Positions 27,074-35,347 of a stretch of DNA of 64,000 nt are shown here, piece by piece. The stretch lies in contig JAOSJP010000034.1 of NCBI GenBank assembly GCA_027494015.1, positions 124,001-188,000 on the forward strand, written 5' to 3'. Numbering within the stretch: the stretch's first letter is position 1; each line of letters starts with the position of its first letter. The translations under genes were made by a program, and so were the position numbers. The notes under the pieces are model-generated. The model searched no databases and was not told the origin of the DNA. It was given only the letters and a program-made list of their open reading frames with translations. The stretch comes from Anaerolineae bacterium (GTDB taxonomy: Bacteria; Chloroflexota; Anaerolineae; Aggregatilineales; Aggregatilineaceae).

Positions 27074-27922
27074 CTAAAGCTGGACGACGCTGTTCTCGGC
27101 CAGGACGAAGCGGAAGGTCGCTGGCTTGGCTTTCGCCCGCGAAACGTGAGCATTCTCGGCAATCAGGCTGGCGTCAATGCGCCCTGGGATGTTGTGGAGG
27201 CTGCAGCAGCCCATGACGATGCTGTGCTCGATCTCGCTGCCCTCGATCACCACGTTGTTGCCAATAGAGGTATACGGCCCGATGTACGAGTCGCGGATGA
27301 TCACATTGTCGCCAATGATTGCCGGGCCGCGAACCACGCTGTTGATGATCTGCGCGTTCTCGCCCAGGATCACCCGGTGCGAAACGGCTGAGTCGCCCTG
27401 AATACGGCTGTCGGTCTGCGAGGCTGGCGAATAGGGAAGCTGTTCCAGCACAAGCTGGTTGGCCAGGATGATCGAGTCGGCGTTGCCAGCGTCAATCCAC
27501 CATCCCTCCACGATGTAGGGGATGATGGCGTGACCCTGATCGAGCAGGTACTGGATGGCGTCGGTGATCTCCAGCTCGTTGCGCCACGAGGGCTTGATGT
27601 GGTCAATGGCGTCGAAGATGGCCGGCTGGAAGACGTAAACTCCGGCAATCGCCAGGTTGGAAGGCGGGTCTTTGGGCTTCTCGACCAGCCGCTTGATGCG
27701 CTCGCCCTCAAGCTCCGCAATGCCAAAACGGGTCGGATCGGGGACTTCAGTCAGGGCGATGGCGGCCCCCGCCCCCGTCTCCTCGAAGCGCGCGGTGAGC
27801 GTCTTCATCGGGTCCTGGAAGATGTTGTCGCCCAGGTACATCAGGAATGGCTCGTCGCCCAGGAACGGCTGCGCGACCTTGACGGCGTGTGCCAGTCCGT
27901 GCGGGTTGGTTTGCTCGATATA
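27074..27922 (-). CDS. Second long-form glucose-1-phosphate thymidylyltransferase, C-terminal fragment
   Basis: The larger part of a second RfbA-like protein: YIEQTNPHGLAHAVKVA, then YLGDNIFQD with the metal-binding Asp, then the hexapeptide-rich beta-helix tail (AQIINSVVRGPAIIGDNVII). It joins the N-terminal fragment at 28151 after removal of one base near 27922-27923. The protein is close in design to the one at 2818-3888 (same long form). The downstream terminator of gyrB faces it. No other sugar genes adjoin it. Confidence 0.85.
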   Translation of the reverse strand, partial: YIEQTNPHGLAHAVKVAQPFLGDEPFLMYLGDNIFQDPMKTLTARFEETGAGAAIALTEVPDPTRFGIAELEGERIKRLVEKPKDPPSNLAIAGVYVFQPAIFDAIDHIKPSWRNELEITDAIQYLLDQGHAIIPYIVEGWWIDAGNADSIILANQLVLEQLPYSPASQTDSRIQGDSAVSHRVILGENAQIINSVVRGPAIIGDNVIIRDSYIGPYTSIGNNVVIEGSEIEHSIVMGCCSLHNIPGRIDASLIAENAHVSRAKAKPATFRFVLAENSVVQL

Positions 27923-28151
27923 AGGTGAGCGGGACGCCAACGGTGGCCAGACCGTCGCCGAGCACCTGGCGGATGGGCGACTCCAGGCTGTGCACGACCA
28001 GGCCAATCTCGGTGGCCCCCATGTTGGTCAGGGTCTCGATGGCATACCTGATCAGGGCCTTGTTCGCCACCGGCACCAGCGGCTTGGGCATGGTCAGCGT
28101 GACGGGATACAGGCGGGTGCCTTTTCCGGCGGCCAGAATGATCGCTTTCAT
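27747..28151 (-). CDS. Second long-form glucose-1-phosphate thymidylyltransferase, N-terminal fragment
   Basis: Residues 1 to about 76 are genuine: MKAIILAAGKGTRLYPVT with the nucleotidyltransferase signature, and VPVANKALIRYAIE. After GVPLTLY the frame runs off into an unrelated tail. One extra base (an A on the plus strand at 27922-27923) causes this. The ATG follows GGATAGGACG. The complete gene would be 27074-28151, about 358 residues, the same length as the first copy. Confidence 0.82.
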   Translation of the reverse strand: MKAIILAAGKGTRLYPVTLTMPKPLVPVANKALIRYAIETLTNMGATEIGLVVHSLESPIRQVLGDGLATVGVPLTLYRANQPARTGTRRQGRAAVPGRRAIPDVPGRQHLPGPDEDAHRALRGDGGGGRHRPD

Positions 28152-28387
28152 GTCGTCCTATCCGTGTCTTATGGGCAATGGCTACAGTGACAATTGAAGC
28201 GCCTCGATGCTATCGCACGGGCAAGCGCCGCGCAACCATGCCAGCAGAAGGGAGGCAATCGACCAACGGCGGGCCCCCCCCAGCCATGCGCAGGCAGCCC
28301 CCCAAGAGAATGATGGAACATATTAGACAGTGTTATTTAGGTATCGACTGGCGATCACAATCAACGAAAGACATTGAAGCCTCACCC

Positions 28388-28417
28388 TGTAGGGGCGGGT
28401 TTGCCCTCGCCCCTACA
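28388..28417. repeat. Short palindromic hairpin
   Basis: TGTAGGGGCG and CGCCCCTACA pair around GGTTTGCCCT. It lies in the 423-base gap 28152-28574, which otherwise holds an R1 remnant and an AT-richer stretch (28310-28380) with no gene. Confidence 0.6.
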
Positions 28418-28480
28418 AGCTCGAAGCCGCCTTCTTCGTTGTTCTCCCTGCATGTTTAACCAAATTAATAATGAATTTTG

Positions 28481-28540
28481 CCCTCCCTCCAACATGGAGA
28501 GGAGGCGGTGAGGCGCGTCAGCGCCACGCGGGGGTGAGGT
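28481..28540. repeat. Palindromic repeat R1, copy 8 (partial)
   Basis: The left outer arm is lost. CATGGAGAGGAGGCGG, AGGCGCGTCAGCGCC and GGGGGTGAGGT remain, followed by the flank CAACCAGGGCGCAGCAGAGC. Confidence 0.75.
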
Positions 28541-28574
28541 CAACCAGGGCGCAGCAGAGCAGCGGCCCCGCCCG

Positions 28575-29978
28575 CTACGCGCCAGACGAGCGCCGCCGGG
28601 ACTGCACCGCACCTCCCCGGTAATCGGGAGCCAGGATGGCAAAGACATGGCAGCGCCGGGCATCCATCAGCCGGCTGCGCAGCAGCGGGTCAAGCTCGTC
28701 GAGATTGCGCGTCGTCGTGAACACAGTGGGCAGCCGTGCCAGATAGCGATGATCAGCCACCTGGCGCATCTTCTCCAGCGCCCAGGGAGAAGCGTTAGTC
28801 AGATCGAGATCGTCAACGACCAGCAGCGATGTGGAACGAATCTCATAGAAGCGCCGGGCGAACGTGGTGCCCGCGCCAGGACCAAACGCCTCACGCAGAT
28901 AATCGAGCAGGTCGGGCGCGGAGACAAACATCACCGCTTCGCCCAGCGCATGGCGCGCGTTGGCGATGGCGGCGGCCAGGTGCGTCTTGCCGCTGCCGTG
29001 CTCGCCCATGAACAGCAGCCAGCCCTGGGGGTTGCGGGTGTATTCGACGGCGACCTCAAACGCCTGGCGCAGATTGCGGCGCTCGTTCTCCGGCAGCGCG
29101 TTCTCGCGAAAGTCGAACGTCTCGAAGACCATCTCACCGTAGAGGCCCAGGTTGGACAGGGCGCTCTGCTCCAGGGCAGCATCAATGCGCCGATAGTCCG
29201 GCAGCGACATATTGATGCTCTGGGTGAGCTGGCGATCCACCAGGCGGCTGCGCACGCGCGGATCGAGCTTGCCCGGCTCGGCGTTGGTGGTGATCACCGT
29301 CGCCAGCCGGTGCTGATAGCGGTGATTGATCAACTGGAACAGTTTTTCCTGCGCCCAGGGCGTCGGGCTTTCCGCGCCCAGGTCGTCCAGCGCCAGCAAA
29401 GGCACGTTGCGCACGCGCTCGAACAGCTCGTCGTATCCAATCTCGGACGACGGGCCGAAGGTCGCGCGCAGGTGATCGAGCAGGTCGGGCACCGTCAGAA
29501 AGAGCACATCGTCGCCCTGCGCCAGCCGGTAATTGGCAATCGCCACCGCCAGATGCGTCTTGCCGCTGCCGAAGTTCCCCTGAAAGAGCAGCCAGCCCTG
29601 CGGGTTCTCGGCGTAACGCAGGGCGCGGTCATAGCTGATGCGCAGCGCCGCAAGCTGTTCTTCGCTCAGGTTGGGGAGATCGAGGCTGAACGTGGCGAAG
29701 GTCTTGTCCGCCACGACATCCAGGTTGCTCAGCGCGCGCATCTGGGCATTGCGCCGTTCAGCGAGGATGTCGCGCTGGCAGATGCACGGGAACGCTTTGC
29801 CGAAATCCGGGTGGCCCACCGGCACGCTCAGGGTCACGAAACCCATCCCCTGGCAGATCGGGCAGACCTCGGCGGGCGCTCCCGCCTCATCAACCGCGTC
29901 AGTAGTCAACGGTGTCCGAGAATTCTCCCTGGATATACCGGTAGCGATCCGCTTGAGTTGGTCGTTTAGTGAGTCCAC
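28575..29978 (-). CDS. DnaC/DnaI-like helicase loader with two AAA+ modules
   Basis: A 467-residue protein. Residues 39-67 have four Cys (CPICQG, CIC), as in the N-terminal zinc region of helicase loaders. A first AAA+ module has GNFGSGKTH (134-142), LLALDDLG (194-201) and RVRSRLVD (241-248). A second module repeats this: GEHGSGKTH (325-333), LLVVDDLD (385-392) and LLRSRLMD (432-439). Loaders such as DnaC, DnaI and IstB have one module. The start is GTG after GAGGGG; it overlaps the DnaD-like gene by 80 bases. Its place after dnaB and the DnaD-like gene supports a helicase-loading role. Confidence 0.87.
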   Translation of the reverse strand: MDSLNDQLKRIATGISRENSRTPLTTDAVDEAGAPAEVCPICQGMGFVTLSVPVGHPDFGKAFPCICQRDILAERRNAQMRALSNLDVVADKTFATFSLDLPNLSEEQLAALRISYDRALRYAENPQGWLLFQGNFGSGKTHLAVAIANYRLAQGDDVLFLTVPDLLDHLRATFGPSSEIGYDELFERVRNVPLLALDDLGAESPTPWAQEKLFQLINHRYQHRLATVITTNAEPGKLDPRVRSRLVDRQLTQSINMSLPDYRRIDAALEQSALSNLGLYGEMVFETFDFRENALPENERRNLRQAFEVAVEYTRNPQGWLLFMGEHGSGKTHLAAAIANARHALGEAVMFVSAPDLLDYLREAFGPGAGTTFARRFYEIRSTSLLVVDDLDLTNASPWALEKMRQVADHRYLARLPTVFTTTRNLDELDPLLRSRLMDARRCHVFAILAPDYRGGAVQSRRRSSGA

Positions 29979-30603
29979 GATCTTTCCCCTCAGCCTGCCA
30001 CCGTTCGAGAACGCGGCGGATATAGCGCCAGTTGCGGGCGTTACGCTGCACAGCCAGGCGGATCGCCTCTTCGATCCAGCCTGGCGGGTAGTCTTGCTCA
30101 GCGGCGCGCAGTTCTTCGCTGATCAACGGGGTGAGCGCGCCGATGTTTTCTTCGTACAGCGCGTAGATGTTGGGGCGCTCGGCAATGAGCAACACAGGCG
30201 TTTCGCGGTCGCCCGGCTCAAACCGGCCCTCAGCAATAGCGCGCACGGCGTTGCGCCCGTGCGTCGTGTTCATGAAGTAGAGGTCTTCGGGGCCGCGCGC
30301 GCCCTCGACGCGGGTGTGGAGCAGCGTGCCACGCTGCACGGCCCGCTCCAGCGCCGCGCTGACGCGCTGCACCGCCCGCCCGGCGTCCGGGTCAATGCCG
30401 CTCAGCAGGGTCGTATCCTGCAATACTTCGCGCTTGAGCAGGTAGCGGATTTCGCCCTCCTGCTGTTGAAGCGCCCAGAAAGCGTACAGGGTGAGCTTCA
30501 GCTCGTCCAGATCGTCAATGGCGCTCAGCACCTCGGTGAAGAATTGGCTGGGCAGACGCACCATCGGCACCCTGCCGGGGGGAAACCCCTTGAACGTCTT
30601 CAT
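29899..30603 (-). CDS. DnaD-like primosome protein
   Basis: A 234-residue protein. The C-terminal part, from about residue 140 (IYALYEENIGALTPLISEEL), matches the DnaD/DnaB_2 domain that remodels DNA for helicase loading in Firmicutes. YPPGWIEEAIRLAVQRN and NWRYIRRVLERWQ are its core helices. The first 110 residues look like a winged helix (MVRLPSQFFTEVLSAIDDLDELKL is its first part). It lies 17 bases after dnaB and overlaps the loader gene, so the three probably act together at origin or restart loading. Confidence 0.85.
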   Translation of the reverse strand: MKTFKGFPPGRVPMVRLPSQFFTEVLSAIDDLDELKLTLYAFWALQQQEGEIRYLLKREVLQDTTLLSGIDPDAGRAVQRVSAALERAVQRGTLLHTRVEGARGPEDLYFMNTTHGRNAVRAIAEGRFEPGDRETPVLLIAERPNIYALYEENIGALTPLISEELRAAEQDYPPGWIEEAIRLAVQRNARNWRYIRRVLERWQAEGKDRGLTKRPTQADRYRYIQGEFSDTVDY

Positions 30604-30620
30604 GCGCGCCGATCCATCGC

Positions 30621-32495
30621 CTAGTAGCTCGTCAGGTCTACGCCGGTCTTGCTCAGGTTGGCGAACTGGGTTAGCTCCTTGTGGAAGAACAGCGTCACGC
30701 TGCCCGTCGGGCCGTTGCGGTGCTTGGCCACAATGATGTCGGCCTGGTTCTTGCGCTCGGTGTTCTCGTTGTAGACTTCGTCGCGGTAGATGAACATCAC
30801 CACGTCGGCGTCCTGCTCGATGCTGTTGTGAACGACAATGTCGTTCGCCATGAAATTATGTAGACCTTCAACCGTCAGATCGAACACTTCCTCGACGCCA
30901 TCTGGCTCGATGGAAACCACTGCGTCCCAATAGATGTCGCTTTCCGCCAGCAGTCCGACCCTGGCTGAACCGACGGCCTCGGCCAGTCGGGCAGCATGTT
31001 CAGCATGACTCATCGCAGCAGAAGACGCCGGGCTGGGAACAAATCGGGGCAAGGCGATGTGTTCGCCGCGCGCGATTGTGTCAAGCCGCTTCCACCCCTG
31101 GATAGTCAGGAACTTGTGATTCGCCGTCGCGCGGATGGTGCGCCCCAGCCGGGTCTTCAGCTTGTAGACCAGTTTCACGCCGGTCGAGAACGCACGAGTT
31201 ACGGTGCCCGGTTCCGTCTTGAGGGTGTCTTCGTTCAACGCCCACACTACAAATCCGCTCTGCCCTACAAGCTCACGGATCGGCACGCGGCGGCCCGACT
31301 CGGCTAGCGTGACCAGACTATCCCCGGCCAGACATCCAGACTCGCGCAGGTCCGACAACTGCGGGCGCTTGTCCTGGCGCTGCTCAACCGCGCGCGAAAG
31401 CTGAGCGGCAGCGACTACCGGCACGTTCATCTCGCGGGCGATGTGCTTGAGGTTGCGCGAGATGAAGCTGATCTCCTGCACGCGGTTGTCGGAGAAGCCG
31501 ACACCGGCATTCATAAGCTGCAAGTAGTCCACGAGGATCAGGTCGAGGCCTCGCTCGCTGTACAGCCGCCGGCACTTGGCGCGCATCTGGAGCGGTGTGA
31601 GCGCGGGGGTGTCGTCCAGAAACACGTTGAGCTTGCCCAACCGCCCCACTGCCTCGACAAACAGCGCCCACTCGCGGTCTTTGAGCTGGCCCAGACGCAG
31701 CTTGTGCGTGTTGATGCGCGTCTCCGAAGAGATCAGGCGTTGCACAATCTGCTCGTTGCTCATCTCCATGCTGAAGATCGCCACACGCGCGCCGGCCTGA
31801 GCAGCGTTGTGCGCCGCACTGAGCAGCCACGACGTTTTGCCCATGCCCGGACGCCCGGCCACGATAACCAGGTCGGACTTCTGCAGTCCGCCGAGCAGGT
31901 CGTCCAGGTCGGTGAAGCCCGTCGGCACGCCGATGGACTCCACCTGCTGGCTGTAAAGCTGCTCGATGCGGTCGTAGTACTCGGCGACGGCGGTGCGAAT
32001 CGGGACCAGTTCCTGGCGCAGCCGCCGCTCGGTGACGGCGAACAGCGTCGCCTCCGACTGGTCAATGAGATCCGTGATGTCGGACTCTTCCTGCTGGGCC
32101 AGGCGCGCAATGGTGCCGGCAGCCGCGAGCATCCGCCGGCGCAGCGCGGCGCGCTCGACGATGCGCCCGTAAGTCTCGGCGTAGATGGACGAGGGCGTGT
32201 GGTTGATCAGATAGGTGATATAGGCCGCGCCGCCGATCTCTTCTAGCCGGTTCTGCTGGCGCAGTTCCTCAACGAGGGTCAGGTAGTCAATCTGCTCGCG
32301 GCGCTCGTGCAGCCGGGTGATGGCTTCCCACACCCACCCGTTGCGCACAATGAAGAAGTCCTCGCTCTGCAGGAACGGGGCGACATCGTACAGCGCATCG
32401 GGATTGATCAGAATCGAGCCAAGCACGGCCTCCTCGGCCTCGATGCTGTGGGGAGCCATCTGCTCAGGCTGGACAGACGCGGTTTCCTGACTCAT
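30621..32495 (-). CDS. dnaB: Replicative DNA helicase DnaB with mini-intein
   Basis: A 624-residue precursor. The N-terminal helical domain (HSIEAEEAVLGSILINPDAL) is followed by the RecA-type motor with GRPGMGKTS (214-222), SMEMSNEQIVQRL and LDLILVDYLQLM. Residues 388-557 are an intein inserted in the motif ESG/SIEQDADV, so the mature helicase is about 454 residues. DnaB unwinds DNA ahead of the fork. It heads an operon with the DnaD-like and loader genes. The promoter overlaps the terminator of the upstream gene. Confidence 0.95.
   Translation of the reverse strand: MSQETASVQPEQMAPHSIEAEEAVLGSILINPDALYDVAPFLQSEDFFIVRNGWVWEAITRLHERREQIDYLTLVEELRQQNRLEEIGGAAYITYLINHTPSSIYAETYGRIVERAALRRRMLAAAGTIARLAQQEESDITDLIDQSEATLFAVTERRLRQELVPIRTAVAEYYDRIEQLYSQQVESIGVPTGFTDLDDLLGGLQKSDLVIVAGRPGMGKTSWLLSAAHNAAQAGARVAIFSMEMSNEQIVQRLISSETRINTHKLRLGQLKDREWALFVEAVGRLGKLNVFLDDTPALTPLQMRAKCRRLYSERGLDLILVDYLQLMNAGVGFSDNRVQEISFISRNLKHIAREMNVPVVAAAQLSRAVEQRQDKRPQLSDLRESGCLAGDSLVTLAESGRRVPIRELVGQSGFVVWALNEDTLKTEPGTVTRAFSTGVKLVYKLKTRLGRTIRATANHKFLTIQGWKRLDTIARGEHIALPRFVPSPASSAAMSHAEHAARLAEAVGSARVGLLAESDIYWDAVVSIEPDGVEEVFDLTVEGLHNFMANDIVVHNSIEQDADVVMFIYRDEVYNENTERKNQADIIVAKHRNGPTGSVTLFFHKELTQFANLSKTGVDLTSY
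30825..31334 (-). other. DnaB mini-intein (170 residues)
   Basis: It starts at Cys388 (CLAGDSLVTLAESGRRV) and ends at VVHN (residue 557), before Ser+1. Block B shows RTIRATANHKFLTIQGWKR with the Thr-x-x-His. Blocks F and G are VEEVFDLTVEGLHNF and IVVHN, with penultimate His and terminal Asn. The linker where a homing endonuclease would sit is only about 30 residues (around SPASSAAMSHAEHAARL), so no endonuclease remains. The position and sequence style match the Synechocystis DnaB intein, as I recall it. Confidence 0.92.
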
Positions 32496-32528
32496 CGCTC
32501 AGCCTCATCGGGTGCGTGATCCGGCTCT

Positions 32529-32557
32529 ACAATAATGGGATTCGGGGTGTGTGTCAA
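32529..32557 (-). promoter_or_regulatory. Promoter of dnaB operon
   Basis: On the minus strand TTGACA (32552-32557) and TATTGT (32529-32534) lie 17 bases apart, giving a start near 32522 and a short leader to the ATG at 32495. The -35 overlaps the T tract of the upstream terminator. Confidence 0.75.
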
Positions 32558-32585
32558 AACGGGGCGGCTCGTGGGAGCCGCCCCG
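32556..32585 (-). terminator. Intrinsic terminator of the bifunctional nuclease gene
   Basis: CGGGGCGGCTC and GAGCCGCCCCG are perfect 11-base arms with a 4-base loop. On the minus strand TTTTGAC follows. Confidence 0.85.
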
Positions 32586-32688
32586 TAAGAGTTCAGGCTG
32601 CCGGGCGCGAGAGAGACTCAGAGGCTGTCCGCGCGTTCGCCCCCGCAGGAGCGTTGCTCCGCTGCGCCCCACACTCCAATGGGAGATG

Positions 32689-33240
32689 TCAGTCCTTATC
32701 CTCGTCGTCCTCGTCGCTCAGGTCGTCCAGATCGAGCGACTCCACGAAATCCTCGAAGAGGCTCAGGCGTTCACCAGGCGCCCCTTCGTCCGGGGGCTGA
32801 GCCGGCGGCGCAGCCTGCGCATCCTCTCCCTCGATCTCTTCGTCCGGCATGATCCCGGCACGATCCATCACCGATTCCTCGACGTAGATCGGCACGTCCA
32901 GGCGAACGGAAAGGGCAATCGCATCGCTGGGGCGCGAGTCGATGATGCGCTCCTCCCCGCTCAAGTCCACCACGATCTGAGCGTAGAACGTGTCCTGGCG
33001 CAGATCATTGACCACGATGTGCTGAACGCGCCCGCCAAGCTCCCCAATGACGGACTTGAGCAGATCGTGCGTCAGCGGACGCTCGACATTCATGCCTTGC
33101 AGCTTCACGGCGATGGCTTCTGCTTCGCATGGCCCAATGAATATCGGGAGAAAGCGCCCGCTCAGCGGGTCTTTGAGGACAACAACCCGAAGCTGTGACA
33201 TCAAGCTCACACGAATACTGTCAATCAGCACTTTGATCAT
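32689..33240 (-). CDS. Bifunctional nuclease family (DUF151) protein
   Basis: A 183-residue protein. Residues 1-130 are the BFN/DUF151 domain: [25 protein letters not shown], then [12 protein letters not shown] and [23 protein letters not shown]-terminal acidic tail (residues 140-183) ends in [15 protein letters not shown]. Family members are reported to have nuclease activity or related roles, but the cellular role is unsettled. The ATG at 33240 follows AGGAACG; an upstream ORF extension to 33327 does not look like the family. It stands alone. Confidence 0.87.
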   Translation of the reverse strand: MIKVLIDSIRVSLMSQLRVVVLKDPLSGRFLPIFIGPCEAEAIAVKLQGMNVERPLTHDLLKSVIGELGGRVQHIVVNDLRQDTFYAQIVVDLSGEERIIDSRPSDAIALSVRLDVPIYVEESVMDRAGIMPDEEIEGEDAQAAPPAQPPDEGAPGERLSLFEDFVESLDLDDLSDEDDEDKD

Positions 33241-33386
33241 AAAACGTTCCTGGCTCTTGCGCGCGGTGCCGGATTCCACACTGCCTGTGACGATAAGGAC
33301 GATTATATCATTGAGTTCGATGCCCAAGCAAAGCGCGGGCGCACCGGGGGTGCGTGCAAAACCTGTCAGGTAGGGGCGCTGCTCTG

Positions 33387-33480
33387 TGTTACCCGCTGTG
33401 GGTTACACCACCCCCCCCCGTCTGCGCGCCCCCCCGCTCCGTTGCGGACGGTGGATGAGCATAACCCTACAGGGGTGACA
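33387..33480. mobile_element. MITE-like element with TGT...ACA ends, 94 bp copy
   Basis: The left end TGTTACCCGCTGTGGGTTA and right end complement TGTCACCCCTGTAGGGTTA are inverted repeats. CTCTG occurs on both sides (33382-33386 and 33481-33485), a 5-bp direct repeat. Removing the element and one copy restores GCTGCTCTGCTGCGCC, a flank common elsewhere in the window. The interior has C-runs and no gene. Confidence 0.75.
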
Positions 33481-33498
33481 CTCTGCTGCGCCCCCTTG

Positions 33499-33552
33499 AC
33501 CTCACCCCGCTCGGCGCTGGCGAGCCGAGCGCAGCGAGGCTGGGGGTGAGGT
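33499..33552. repeat. Palindromic repeat R1, copy 9 (core deleted)
   Basis: The inner CTCTCC/GGAGAG hairpin is missing, so the outer arms remain with CGAGCCGAGCGCAGCG. The right flank is the GTCAATATCCCCGCG...TTTTGCACGCACCC arm to about 33600. Confidence 0.8.
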
Positions 33553-33608
33553 CAATATCCCCGCGTCCAGCGAGTCGCTGTCAACTTTTGCACGCACCCG
33601 CGCACCGG

Positions 33609-34139
33609 TCAGGGCGCCGACGATGCGGGGCTGGTGCCGTCCGCTACGGTTGCCGCATCGCTGGCGGGCGCAGCCGCTGAGATCTCGTGAGCAGGGAGGG
33701 GTACGGCGGTCAGATCAAGTCCCTGGGCTGCTTCGTGTGTGACCATGGTGATCTTGCCGTCTATGAACGCGCCCTCTTCGGTGGAGATGGCCGACGCGGT
33801 GATGTCCCCCCAGACGCGCGCCGTGCGCAGAAGCTGCACCTTCTTGCCGCTCACATCGCCGCGCACCGCGCCAGCAATGGACACGTTCTTTGCGTTGATG
33901 TCTGCCGTGATCTTGGCCGTCTCACCGACGAGCACATTGCCGTCAATCTCCAGCGTGCCCTCGAATGTGCCATCGAGGCGCACATTGCCCTGGCTGCGCA
34001 GGTCCCCCTTCAGCGTGGCTCCGGCCCCCAGAATGGTCTCGAACCCGACGGGCTGGCGCGCGGTTTCCTGGGGAAGCGTGGGAGGAAAGCTGCTGCTGTC
34101 AGACGGAGGCTGCTTGCGTCCGCTGAAGAGTGATGACAT
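33609..34139 (-). CDS. Bactofilin (polymer-forming cytoskeletal protein)
   Basis: A 176-residue bactofilin. The first 35 residues are a Pro/Ser-rich tail. A right-handed beta-helix core follows, with short repeats: GAGATLKGDLRSQGNVRLDG, GTLEIDGNVLVGETAKITAD, then VSIAGAVRGDVSG and ARVWGDITASAISTEEGAFI. The Ala/Pro-rich C-terminus is flexible. Bactofilins polymerise without nucleotide and organise cell-wall or envelope processes. The ATG at 34139 follows AAGGAATG; a TTG lies two codons upstream. Confidence 0.9.
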   Translation of the reverse strand: MSSLFSGRKQPPSDSSSFPPTLPQETARQPVGFETILGAGATLKGDLRSQGNVRLDGTFEGTLEIDGNVLVGETAKITADINAKNVSIAGAVRGDVSGKKVQLLRTARVWGDITASAISTEEGAFIDGKITMVTHEAAQGLDLTAVPLPAHEISAAAPASDAATVADGTSPASSAP

Positions 34140-34286
34140 GGCCAAACATTCCTTCTCGTGGCGCGGGTGATCTGCCAGGACTATAACGCGAGTGCCCGCC
34201 GCGAGTCAATTCGCGCGCGGCCCGACCCCGACCGCGCGCGAAGGATAGAATAGGTTCTGCTGTGCCTGTCGGCTCTGCGCCGGGCG

Positions 34287-34952
34287 CTATACCTCGACTT
34301 CGGACGCGGCAGCCTTGCGCGCGCGGCGCTGGGCCAGATAGTCCTTCAGCACATGCAGCACAGGCGGCGCCACTGAGACGAAGATGATCGCCAGCACAAT
34401 CGGCAGCAGATACCCGTCGGCGGCCTCGCCCAGGTAGTAGCCCGCGCTGACTATGCCCACCGCCCAGAGCAAGCCACCGATCACGTTGAAGGAGAGAAAT
34501 CGTGGGTAGTGCATCGTGCCAACACCAGCGACGATGGGCGCGAAGGTGCGCACAATGGGCATGAAGCGCGCCAGGACAATGATCTTGCCGCCGTGCTTGT
34601 GGTAAAGCCCCTCGGCCTGGTGCAGATATTTCTTCTTGAAGAACAGCGTATCCTGGCGTTCAAACAGACGCCGCCCCACCCGGTTGCCGAACCAATACCC
34701 GACGCTGTCGCCCGTCACCGCGGCGATGAAGCAACCAATGGCCAGCACCGGGTAGCTCAGCTCAACACCCAGCGTGCTTTGCAGGGTTTTGCTGCCAGCG
34801 ATGACTCCGGCGGTGAACAGCAGGCTGTCGCCTGGCAGGAAGAACCCGATCAGCAGCCCGGATTCTGCGAAGATAATGGCGAAGACACCGATGTAGCCGA
34901 TGGTGGCGATGAGTTCCTTGAGATCGAAGTGGAGGAGTTCTTCCATGCTCAT
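34287..34952 (-). CDS. DedA-family membrane protein
   Basis: A 221-residue inner-membrane protein of the DedA/VTT (SNARE-associated) family, some members of which flip lipids such as undecaprenyl phosphate. FAESGLLIGFFLPGDSLLFTAG and ARFMPIVRTFAPIVAGVGTM are the two half-helix hairpin signatures, with GDSVGYWFGNRVGRRLF between them. There are about five hydrophobic segments. A basic C-tail (RRARKAA) follows. It is 140 bases from the bactofilin gene. Confidence 0.9.
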   Translation of the reverse strand: MSMEELLHFDLKELIATIGYIGVFAIIFAESGLLIGFFLPGDSLLFTAGVIAGSKTLQSTLGVELSYPVLAIGCFIAAVTGDSVGYWFGNRVGRRLFERQDTLFFKKKYLHQAEGLYHKHGGKIIVLARFMPIVRTFAPIVAGVGTMHYPRFLSFNVIGGLLWAVGIVSAGYYLGEAADGYLLPIVLAIIFVSVAPPVLHVLKDYLAQRRARKAAASEVEV

Positions 34953-35106
34953 TAGCGCCGGGCGGCTCCTGCGCGGGTAGCGTGTGGCGCTGTGCTCCTT
35001 TCGTCAGTCATGGCAGCGAACAGGTTGCAGCAAGCGCCGATACTCGCGCGCCCGCCCCCCCGTTGCGCGGGAGTGTACCACAAGTCCCACCATCCATCCA
35101 GGGTAA

Positions 35107-35302
35107 GTGGACACGCGGGCGCGTGCAAAGGTTGTCAGCGACTTGCCCGGCGCGGGGATTGACCTCACCCCCGCTCGGCGCTGACGCGCCTCGCCGCCCC
35201 CTCTCCGCCAACGGAGAGGGGGCAAGTCGAGCGCAGCGAGGCTGGGGGTGAGGTCAATATCCCCGCGTCCAACGAGTCGTTGTCAACTTTTGCACGCACC
35301 CC
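35107..35302. repeat. Extended palindrome containing repeat R1, copy 10
   Basis: The core R1 copy is at 35162-35254. Here both flanks carry matching outer arms: GCGTGCAAAGGTTGTCAGCG on the left and, on the right, the complement of GTCAACTTTTGCACGC. The whole unit is a palindrome of about 195 bases. It occupies most of the gap 34953-35347. Confidence 0.85.
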
Positions 35303-35311
35303 AGCCCGCCA

Positions 35312-35341
35312 TTGGATACGTATCTCCCCTTAAGCTATACT
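35312..35341 (+). promoter_or_regulatory. Promoter of the glycosyltransferase gene
   Basis: TTGGAT at 35312-35317 and TATACT at 35336-35341, 18 bases apart. The ATG at 35348 is only 6 bases after the -10, which predicts a leaderless message. Confidence 0.6.
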
Positions 35342-35347
35342 ACCATC

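Noticed and set aside
33387..33480. Gene in the C-rich segment near 33410
   Set aside because: It is short, lies inside the inserted element, and has runs of C that look like low-quality sequence.
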